Source of the DNA: an uncultured Collinsella sp.
GTDB taxonomy: Bacteria; Actinomycetota; Coriobacteriia; Coriobacteriales; Coriobacteriaceae
Length of the DNA stretch: 5,142 nucleotides
Direction: 5' to 3'
Assembly: GCA_900550205.1 (NCBI GenBank)
Contig: URRJ01000122.1
Span: forward strand, 1 to 5,142
Part shown: positions 1-5,142 of the stretch, piece by piece
Layout: every line of letters starts with the position of its first letter
Position numbering within the stretch: the first letter of the stretch is position 1
The notes under the pieces: generated by a model
Databases searched by the model: none
What the model saw: the letters and a program-made list of their open reading frames with translations, nothing else
What the model was told of the DNA's origin: nothing
Made by a program: the position numbers and the translations under genes

Positions 1-197
1 CCGCCAAGGAGCGCCTGCGGCCGGCCGAGATTGAGCGCCCGCCGGCTCCGCATGCCGACCTCAGCGAGTCCGAGCGCGCCGAGATCGAGCGCCAAGTGGC
101 ACCCATCGAAGACCAAAAACTGCGCGAGGCCCTCGAGAATGCCATGAGAGCCAGTGCCGAGTGGGCCAAGGGCGTGCAGAGCAAAAAAGAGCCTTAA
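1..197 (+). CDS. C-terminal end of a probable DciA/DUF721-family protein (5' truncated by the window)
   Basis: The reading frame begins at base 3 and stays open for 64 codons to a TAA at 195-197; its start lies outside the window. The fragment is charged (rich in Glu, Lys, Arg and Ala), begins with a Pro-rich linker (ERPPAPHADL), and ends in a likely helix containing IEDQKLREALENAMRAS. It has no membrane segment. In Actinobacteria the gene between recF and gyrB usually encodes a DUF721/DciA-like protein, a family linked to loading of the replicative helicase DnaB. The helical tail with the Asp-x-x-Leu-Arg pattern suits that family, but the diagnostic N-terminal domain is not visible. The identity therefore rests mainly on gene order and is an inference. 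The gene is followed at once by its own terminator, so it is probably the last gene of the upstream operon. Confidence 0.6.
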   Translation, partial: AKERLRPAEIERPPAPHADLSESERAEIERQVAPIEDQKLREALENAMRASAEWAKGVQSKKEP

Positions 198-223
198 ATC
201 GCATCTGGTGGCCTTGTAGAGCC

Positions 224-253
224 AAATACCCTCGTTCCCGAGGGTATTTTTTT
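224..253 (+). terminator. Rho-independent terminator between the upstream gene and gyrB
   Basis: A perfect 11-bp stem is formed by AAATACCCTCG (224-234) and CGAGGGTATTT (239-249). It closes a TTCC loop and runs into a tract of seven T residues (247-253). This is a textbook intrinsic terminator on the + strand, 26 bases after the upstream stop codon. On the opposite strand only a very short T run follows the stem, so it should act mainly in the + direction. It implies that most transcription from the upstream genes ends here and that gyrB-gyrA has its own promoter. Confidence 0.93.
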
Positions 254-279
254 ACGATAGACTAGTAAGGCTGTACACA
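251..279 (+). promoter_or_regulatory. Candidate gyrB promoter (weak match)
   Basis: A promoter is expected between the terminator and gyrB. The best-spaced pair I can see is TTTACG (251-256; 4 of 6 to TTGACA) and TACACA (274-279; 3 of 6 to TATAAT), separated by 17 bases. That would place transcription start near 286 and give a very short leader that still carries the Shine-Dalgarno. An alternative -10 is TAGACT (258-263; 4 of 6), which would have a poor -35 inside the terminator stem. Poor matches to consensus are compatible with the supercoiling-sensitive gyrase promoters known from other bacteria, but nothing here proves such control. The location is inferred mainly from context. Confidence 0.25.
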
Positions 280-292
280 TTTTCTTAGCTGA

Positions 293-298
293 AGGAGG
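293..298 (+). promoter_or_regulatory. gyrB ribosome binding site
   Basis: AGGAGG lies four bases before the GTG at 303. This strong Shine-Dalgarno fixes the GTG as the start. The overlapping GTG at 301 is in another frame and leads only to a short shadow reading frame. Confidence 0.88.
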
Positions 299-302
299 AC
301 GT

Positions 303-2333
303 GTGGCAAACGAAAACGATTACGATGGCGGCGAGATTAAGATTCTCGAAGGTCTCGAAGCCGTTCGTAAGCGCCCTGGCATGTATATCGGCTCGACGAG
401 CGCCAGCGGTCTGCATCACCTGGTGTGGGAGATCGTTGACAACTCTGTCGACGAGGCCATGGCCGGTTTCTGCACCGAGATCCAGGTGACGGTCCACGCC
501 GACAACTCCATCACGGTCGTCGATAACGGGCGCGGCATCCCCGTCGACGAGCACCCCATCAAAAAGATCCCGACGCTTGAGGTCGTCATGACGATCCTGC
601 ACGCCGGCGGTAAGTTCGATAACTCGGCCTACAAGGTCTCGGGCGGCCTGCACGGCGTGGGCATCTCCGTCGTCAACGCCCTGTCCAAGCGCGTGGTCGT
701 ACGGGTCCGCCGCGACGGCGGCGTCTACGAGATGGAATTCTCGCGCGGCAAGACCGTCAAGAAGATGGAGGTCGTGGGTACATCGGAGACGACGGGCACC
801 ACCGTCACCTTCTGGCCCGACGACGAGATCTTCGAGACCTGCATCTACGATTTCGATACGCTGCACAACCGTCTGCAGGAGACGGCATTCCTCAATAAGA
901 ACCTCAAGATCGTGTTGACCGACGAGCGCGAGGCGACTCCCCACGTGGAGGAGTTCTGCTACGAGGGCGGCATCATCGACTTCGTCAAGTTCCTCAACGA
1001 GGGCAAGGATGTCCCCGAGGCCTTTAAGGAGCCCATCTACATTGAGGGCAAGTCTGATCCGGATGCGCCCGTGACCAAGATGGGCGAGGTCGAGGTGTCC
1101 CTGCAGTGGAATAGCGGCTATGGCGAGAACGTCATGTCGTTTGCCAACGACATCTACACCCCCGAGGGCGGCATGCACCTCGAGGGCTTCCGTACCGCGC
1201 TTACCCGCGTGATCAACGATTACGCGCGCAAGCAGAATCTGCTCAAGGAAAAGGACGCCAACCTGACCGGCGACGATGTGCGCGAGGGCCTTTCGGCTGT
1301 CATCTCGGTCAAGCTGCCCGACCCGCAGTTTGAGGGTCAGACCAAGGCCAAGCTCGGCAGCTCCTATATGCGCGCGCTGACGCTCAAGATCGTGACCGAC
1401 GGCCTCGCCGATTACCTCGAGGAGCATCCAAAGCCCGCCCGCGAGCTCGTCAAGAAGGCCCAGCAAGCCTGCAAGGCCCGCAACGCCGCCCGCAAGGCGC
1501 GCGAGGCGACACGTCGCAAGAGCCTGCTCGAGACGGCGTCACTCCCCGGCAAGCTCGCCGACTGCTCAGTGCGCGACGCTGAGCTCACTGAGCTCTTCAT
1601 CGTAGAGGGCGACTCGGCAGGCGGCTCGGCCAAGGACGGCCGCCGCCGAGACATCCAGGCGATTTTGCCCCTGCGCGGCAAGATTCTGAACGTCGAGCGC
1701 GTGGGCGACCACCGCGCGTTCTCGAGCGACACCATCCAGTCACTCATCACCGCGATCGGCTGCGGCGTCACGACGAGTGCCGGCGACGGCGGCGACTTTG
1801 ATATCACCAAGGCCCGCTACCACAAGATCATCATCATGACCGATGCCGATGTCGACGGCGCGCATATCCGCATCCTGCTGCTGACGTTCTTCTACAAGTA
1901 CATGCGTCCGCTGATTGACGCCGGCTACGTGTACGTCGCGTGCCCGCCCATCTTTGGCATCAAGGTGCGCAACAAGATCCACTACGTGTATCCCAACGGC
2001 CGCCAGCCCGAAGACGAGATCTTGCGCGACACCATCCAGAGCCTGGGCCTGAATCCCGATGATAACGACGAGGACGGCAAGGCCAAGGACGGCAAGATCA
2101 CCAAGAAGCGCAAGGGCTACACCGTTCAGCGCTACAAGGGCCTGGGCGAGATGGACCCCAAACAGCTTGCCTCGACGACGATGGACCCCAAGACCCGCAT
2201 CCTGCAACGTGTGTCGATTGAGGACGCCGTGGTGGCGGACCGCGCCGTGCGTGAGCTCATGGGTTCCGAGGTCGGCTATCGCCGCGAGTACATCGAGAAG
2301 CACGCACATGATGCACGATTCCTTGACGCTTAA
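303..2333 (+). CDS. gyrB: DNA gyrase subunit B
   Basis: GyrB is the ATPase subunit of DNA gyrase, the cytoplasmic type IIA topoisomerase that introduces negative supercoils with GyrA. The GHKL ATPase domain (about residues 10-230) has the catalytic Glu43 and Asn47 in EIVDNSVDEA, Asp74 in VDNGRGIP, the ATP lid GGLHGVG (114-120) and Thr166 in TGTT. The transducer domain (about 230-400) carries the ATP-sensing QTK loop at 346-348. The TOPRIM domain has Glu435 in EGDSAGG, PLRGKILNVE (456-465) and the metal-binding aspartates 514, 516 and 518 in TDADVDGAH. The conserved tail has RYKGLGEMDP from 610. At 676 residues it is the compact form, without the roughly 170-residue insert of proteobacterial GyrB. 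Arg137, equivalent to E. coli Arg136 at the aminocoumarin site, is retained. Small oddities are a Gly/Asp-rich insert at 491-498 and a charged linker at 583-604. A ParE identity is unlikely given the origin-type context and the true GyrA partner. Confidence 0.98.
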   Translation: MANENDYDGGEIKILEGLEAVRKRPGMYIGSTSASGLHHLVWEIVDNSVDEAMAGFCTEIQVTVHADNSITVVDNGRGIPVDEHPIKKIPTLEVVMTILHAGGKFDNSAYKVSGGLHGVGISVVNALSKRVVVRVRRDGGVYEMEFSRGKTVKKMEVVGTSETTGTTVTFWPDDEIFETCIYDFDTLHNRLQETAFLNKNLKIVLTDEREATPHVEEFCYEGGIIDFVKFLNEGKDVPEAFKEPIYIEGKSDPDAPVTKMGEVEVSLQWNSGYGENVMSFANDIYTPEGGMHLEGFRTALTRVINDYARKQNLLKEKDANLTGDDVREGLSAVISVKLPDPQFEGQTKAKLGSSYMRALTLKIVTDGLADYLEEHPKPARELVKKAQQACKARNAARKAREATRRKSLLETASLPGKLADCSVRDAELTELFIVEGDSAGGSAKDGRRRDIQAILPLRGKILNVERVGDHRAFSSDTIQSLITAIGCGVTTSAGDGGDFDITKARYHKIIIMTDADVDGAHIRILLLTFFYKYMRPLIDAGYVYVACPPIFGIKVRNKIHYVYPNGRQPEDEILRDTIQSLGLNPDDNDEDGKAKDGKITKKRKGYTVQRYKGLGEMDPKQLASTTMDPKTRILQRVSIEDAVVADRAVRELMGSEVGYRREYIEKHAHDARFLDA

Positions 2334-2334
2334 G

Positions 2335-2340
2335 AGGAGG
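2335..2340 (+). promoter_or_regulatory. gyrA ribosome binding site
   Basis: AGGAGG begins two bases after the gyrB stop codon and lies four bases before the GTG at 2345. Its geometry is the same as that of gyrB. It supports the GTG at 2345, and therefore the long acidic N-terminus, as the real start of gyrA. Confidence 0.9.
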
Positions 2341-2344
2341 TAAC

Positions 2345-2578
2345 GTGGCAGACGATATCAACAATAACGAGGGTATGGACGAGGCCGGCGACGCTGGTAT
2401 GCCCGATGATCTGAAACGCCTGCTTGCCCGTGCTGAGCAGGGCGAGGACGGCGATTCGGACGCCTATAACCCCGATGCCGATGATGATGAGGAAGAGGAC
2501 GACGACGGTGAGCTCGAGGAGAGCTTTGGCGAAGTCGACCGTGGGGCTTCTGCCGGCGAGGATATAAACGGCGGCCAG
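2345..2578 (+). other. Acidic N-terminal extension of GyrA
   Basis: Residues 1-78 precede the point where GyrA homology normally begins. I count 30 Asp/Glu against 4 Lys/Arg. The core block at residues 44-59 is an almost unbroken Asp/Glu run encoded by GAT/GAC/GAG/GAA codons. A short amphipathic-looking stretch, MPDDLKRLLARAEQ (19-32), is the only part likely to be helical; the rest should be disordered. E. coli and M. tuberculosis GyrA have only short leaders before the same conserved core. The next in-frame ATGs (codons 11 and 19) would still keep most of the extension, and starting at Met88 would cut into the core. The extension is read directly from the sequence; its function is unknown. 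Confidence 0.85.
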
Positions 2579-5086
2579 CTCCAGATTTCGGAGTTCGGCC
2601 GTGAGATGAAGCAGTCGTTCATCGAGTATTCGATGTCGGTCATCACGGCGCGCGCCCTGCCGGACGTGCGCGACGGCCTAAAGCCGGTCCACCGCCGCAT
2701 TCTGTACGCGATGAACGAGAGCGGCATCTACCCCAACCGCCCACACAAGAAGTCGGCCTGGACGGTCGGCGAAGTTATCGGTAAGTACCATCCGCACGGT
2801 GACTTCGCGGTCTACGAGGCCATGGTTCGCCTGGCGCAGTGGTTCTCCATGCGCACACCGCTCATCGACGGCCACGGCAACTTCGGTAACATCGATGGCG
2901 ATGGCGCCGCCGCCATGCGTTACACCGAGAGCCGCCTGGCAAAGCCCGCCATGGAGCTGCTACGTGACCTGCAGAAGGATACCGTCGACTGGCAGCCCAA
3001 CTACGACGAGTCGCTCGCCGAGCCCGTGGCACTGCCCGCGCGCTTCCCCAACCTGCTGGTCAACGGCAGCCAGGGCATCGCCGTCGGCATGGCCACCAAC
3101 ATCGCCCCGCACAACCTCACCGAGGCAATCGAGGCCACCTGCTACCTGATCGACAATCCCGACGCCACCGTCGACGAGCTCATGCAGATCATGCCCGGTC
3201 CGGACTTCCCCACCGGCGCCATCATCATGGGCAGCGCCGGCATCAAACAGAGTTACGAGACCGGACGCGGCTCCATCACCGTGCGCGCCAAGGCTCATGT
3301 GGAGTCTACCAAGACCGGCCGCAACCGCCTGGTCTTTACCGAGATCCCCTACATGGTCAACAAGGGCACCCTGCAGGAGAAGATCGCCCAGCTCGTCAAC
3401 GACAAGCGCATCGAGGGCATCTCGGACATGCGCGATGAGTCCAACCAGAAGGGCATCCGCCTGGTTATCGAGCTCAAGAAGGGTGTTATCCCGCAGGTCG
3501 TACTCAACAATCTGTACAAGTACACCTCGTTGCAGACGACCTTTGGCGCCAACAACCTGGCGCTCGTCAACGGCGTGCCCAAATGCCTGAGCCTGCGCGA
3601 GATGCTGCAGCACTATATCGACCACCAGGTCGACGTCGTCACCCGCCGCACTCGTTTTGACCTCAAGAAGGCCCAGGCGCGGGCGCATATCCTCGAGGGC
3701 TACCTGATGGCCCTCGACCATATCGACGAGGTTATCAGCATTATCCGCTCCTCGCAGACCGACTCCGAGGCCAGCAGCCGCCTGATCGAGCGCTTTGGCT
3801 TTACGCCCGAGCAGACCACGGCCATCCTCGAGATGAAGCTGCGCCGCCTGACCGGCTTGGAGCGCGACAAGATCCAGGAAGAGCTGGACGGCCTGCGCCG
3901 CGCCATCGCCTACTATGAGGACCTGCTGGCGCATGAGGAGAAGATCTTGGGCGTCATCAAGGAGGAGATGCGCGAGATCTCCAAGAAGTTCGGCGACAAG
4001 CGCCGCACCGAGATCAGCCAGGTTGAGAAGGATCTGGATGTCGAGGACCTCATCGCCGACGAGGACATGGTCGTGACCATCACCCACACCGGCTATGTGA
4101 AGCGTATCCCGGTGGCTGCCTACCGTGCCCAGAAGCGCGGTGGCAAGGGCGTGTCGGGCGTCAACCTCAAAGAGGATGACGTTATCGACGAGATGTTTAT
4201 TGCGTCCACGCACGAGTACGTGCTGTTCTTCTCGAGCAAGGGCAAGGTCTATCGCCTGAAGGTGCACGAACTGCCGGTGGGTACGCGACAGGCCCGCGGC
4301 ACTGCGATCGTCAACCTGCTGCCCTTCGAGGACGGCGAGAAGATCGCGAGCGTCATCAGCTGCCGCGAGTTCCCCGCCGACGAGTACCTGATGTTTGCCA
4401 CCAAGAGCGGCATGGTCAAGAAGACCGTGATGAGCGCGTATGACCGCAGCCGCCGCGATGGACTCATTGCCATCAACCTGCGCGACGACGACGCACTATT
4501 GAACGTGCGTCGCGTGCGCGAGGGCGACAAGATCATCCTGGCCACCACTGCGGGCAAGGCGATTATGTTCTCTGAGGAGCAGGTACGCGCCACCGGCCGC
4601 GACACCAGTGGCGTTCGCGGTATTAGCATGAAGGACGGCGTGAGCGTTTTGGGCATGGAGGTTACCAACGGCGACGGCGACCTGTTCGTCATTACCGAGC
4701 GCGGCTACGGCAAGCGCACGCCGGTTGCGGACTACCCAGAGCAGAACCGCGGCGGTCAGGGCGTCTATACCATTCAGATGACCGAGCGTAAGGGCAACCT
4801 CGCGGCTATGAAGACGGTGGGCCCGCAACACGAGCTGTTCATCGTGACGGAAGGCGCGACGGTCATTCGCGTCAAGACCGACGAGATCAGCCAGACCGGC
4901 CGCGCCACCCAGGGCGTCAAAATGATGACCGTCGACGACAACGACCGCATCTGCGCCGTAGCTCGCATGACAGCCGTCAAAGAGAAGCCCGAGGGCGAAG
5001 GTGCCGAGGCCGCAGCCGACACCGAAGAGACCCCAGTCGACCTAGGCGACGGCAACGACATGCCAGAAGATCTCCTCGACGAGTAA
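2345..5086 (+). CDS. gyrA: DNA gyrase subunit A
   Basis: GyrA is the DNA breakage-reunion and wrapping subunit of gyrase, acting with GyrB as an A2B2 complex on the chromosome. Residues 1-78 are an unusual acidic extension. The conserved core begins near 79 (EFGREMKQSFIEYSMSVI, then ALPDVRDGLKPVHRR). The winged-helix domain carries Arg192 and the catalytic Tyr193 in AAMRYTES. The tower and coiled-coil gate follow to about 560. The C-terminal beta-pinwheel (about 570-875) has the GyrA-box variant QKRGGKG (596-602) and further blade motifs near 648, 701, 750, 801 and 852, consistent with six blades. An acidic tail (879-913) ends in MPEDLLDE. At 913 residues it exceeds the usual length of about 820-875, mostly because of the N-terminus. 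Phe154 occupies the E. coli Ser83 position. No intein interrupts the active-site region, where mycobacterial GyrA can carry one. The 11-base gap after gyrB indicates one transcript. The GyrA box and pinwheel exclude ParC. Confidence 0.98.
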   Translation: MADDINNNEGMDEAGDAGMPDDLKRLLARAEQGEDGDSDAYNPDADDDEEEDDDGELEESFGEVDRGASAGEDINGGQLQISEFGREMKQSFIEYSMSVITARALPDVRDGLKPVHRRILYAMNESGIYPNRPHKKSAWTVGEVIGKYHPHGDFAVYEAMVRLAQWFSMRTPLIDGHGNFGNIDGDGAAAMRYTESRLAKPAMELLRDLQKDTVDWQPNYDESLAEPVALPARFPNLLVNGSQGIAVGMATNIAPHNLTEAIEATCYLIDNPDATVDELMQIMPGPDFPTGAIIMGSAGIKQSYETGRGSITVRAKAHVESTKTGRNRLVFTEIPYMVNKGTLQEKIAQLVNDKRIEGISDMRDESNQKGIRLVIELKKGVIPQVVLNNLYKYTSLQTTFGANNLALVNGVPKCLSLREMLQHYIDHQVDVVTRRTRFDLKKAQARAHILEGYLMALDHIDEVISIIRSSQTDSEASSRLIERFGFTPEQTTAILEMKLRRLTGLERDKIQEELDGLRRAIAYYEDLLAHEEKILGVIKEEMREISKKFGDKRRTEISQVEKDLDVEDLIADEDMVVTITHTGYVKRIPVAAYRAQKRGGKGVSGVNLKEDDVIDEMFIASTHEYVLFFSSKGKVYRLKVHELPVGTRQARGTAIVNLLPFEDGEKIASVISCREFPADEYLMFATKSGMVKKTVMSAYDRSRRDGLIAINLRDDDALLNVRRVREGDKIILATTAGKAIMFSEEQVRATGRDTSGVRGISMKDGVSVLGMEVTNGDGDLFVITERGYGKRTPVADYPEQNRGGQGVYTIQMTERKGNLAAMKTVGPQHELFIVTEGATVIRVKTDEISQTGRATQGVKMMTVDDNDRICAVARMTAVKEKPEGEGAEAAADTEETPVDLGDGNDMPEDLLDE
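2756..2875 (+). other. Quinolone-resistance-determining region of GyrA
   Basis: This is the segment equivalent to E. coli GyrA 67-106, found by aligning the catalytic tyrosine (Tyr193 here, Tyr122 in E. coli; offset 71) and the HPHGD motif. The residues read HPHGD-F-A-V-Y-E. Position 154 (E. coli 83) is Phe, codon TTC at 2804-2806. Position 158 (E. coli 87) is Glu, which is normal in many Gram-positive GyrA proteins. Ser at position 83 and the acidic residue at 87 anchor the water-metal-ion bridge that holds fluoroquinolones. Phe there removes the hydroxyl and adds bulk. Confidence 0.9.
4130..4150 (+). other. GyrA-box (DNA-wrapping motif) in the C-terminal domain
   Basis: This codes for QKRGGKG, residues 596-602, one substitution from the classic QRRGGKG. 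The GyrA box on the first pinwheel blade is needed for wrapping DNA and introducing negative supercoils. It separates GyrA from topoisomerase IV ParC, so its presence supports true gyrase function. Confidence 0.9.
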
Positions 5087-5142
5087 GAGGAACTAGCTGG
5101 TAGAAAATATCAGACCCCATATATCGGCGGTCGGCGCACCTG
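5087..5142 (+). other. Short region after gyrA with no callable gene
   Basis: The 56 bases after the gyrA stop contain no intrinsic terminator. A weak Shine-Dalgarno-like AGAGG (5086-5090) is followed by an open frame from a CTG at 5097, reading LVENIRPHISAVGAP to the window edge, directly behind a TAG at 5094-5096. No ATG, GTG or TTG occurs in that frame. The stretch could be the edge of a co-transcribed downstream gene or simple spacer; it cannot be decided here. Confidence 0.4.

Noticed and set aside
264..290. Weak stem-loop in the gyrB leader (AGTAAG with CTTAGCT) and the palindromes ACTAGT and TGTACA
   Set aside because: The stem is six pairs with a bulge and a 14-base loop, and six-base palindromes are expected by chance. 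There is no support for a riboswitch or operator.
285..1466. A 393-codon open frame on the minus strand opposite the first half of gyrB
   Set aside because: It lies antisense to unmistakable GyrB sequence. Long antisense frames are common in GC-rich genes with biased third positions, and its product (runs of Leu, Val, Asp and His) shows no recognisable domain.
2468..2522. GA-rich triplet tract (GAT/GAC/GAG) that could be a microsatellite or phase-variable repeat
   Set aside because: The codons are mixed synonymous Asp/Glu codons rather than an exact repeat, so slippage is not indicated. It reflects the acidic protein block.
2912..2930. Possible intein insertion site next to the GyrA active-site tyrosine, as in some mycobacteria
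   Set aside because: AAMRYTES is continuous, so no intein is present. GyrB is also uninterrupted.
2960..4267. A 435-codon open frame on the minus strand opposite gyrA
   Set aside because: It has the same codon-bias shadow effect, lies wholly within conserved GyrA coding sequence, and has no recognisable product.
303..5086. Topoisomerase IV (parE-parC) instead of gyrase
   Set aside because: The GyrA box QKRGGKG, a full set of pinwheel blade motifs and the origin-type gene order point to gyrase.
5124..5136. Tandem TCGGCG copies near the right edge
   Set aside because: Two six-base copies in GC-rich sequence are not significant and match no known repeat or terminator.

Overview
The window is GC-rich, with C or G favoured at third codon positions, and reads as the replication-origin-proximal gyrase locus of an actinobacterium. 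The order (end of a small Lys/Glu-rich protein in the DciA/DUF721 slot, then gyrB, then gyrA) is the usual actinobacterial layout downstream of dnaA-dnaN-recF. The protein sequences look most like Coriobacteriia, perhaps Collinsella or a relative. That placement is recognition from memory, not a search result.

Layout: bases 1-197 hold the last 64 codons of the upstream gene. A strong intrinsic terminator (224-253) separates it from the gyrase pair. The short stretch after it (about 254-302) must hold the gyrB promoter and leader, but only weak promoter hexamers can be seen. gyrB (303-2333, 676 aa) and gyrA (2345-5086, 913 aa) follow, 11 bases apart. Both start at a GTG set four bases after an AGGAGG Shine-Dalgarno sequence. 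The last 56 bases hold no gene that can be called with confidence and no clear terminator.

The two gene products form the A2B2 DNA gyrase. GyrB supplies the GHKL ATPase and the TOPRIM metal-binding half of the cleavage site. GyrA supplies the active-site tyrosine, the DNA gates and the DNA-wrapping beta-pinwheel. All key catalytic residues are present, and neither gene shows a frameshift or an intein.

This is mostly ordinary core-genome sequence, and no undescribed multi-gene system is visible. Two points deserve attention. First, GyrA has phenylalanine at the position equivalent to E. coli Ser83, the main fluoroquinolone-resistance position. Second, GyrA carries a strongly acidic N-terminal extension of about 75 residues in addition to an acidic C-terminal tail.
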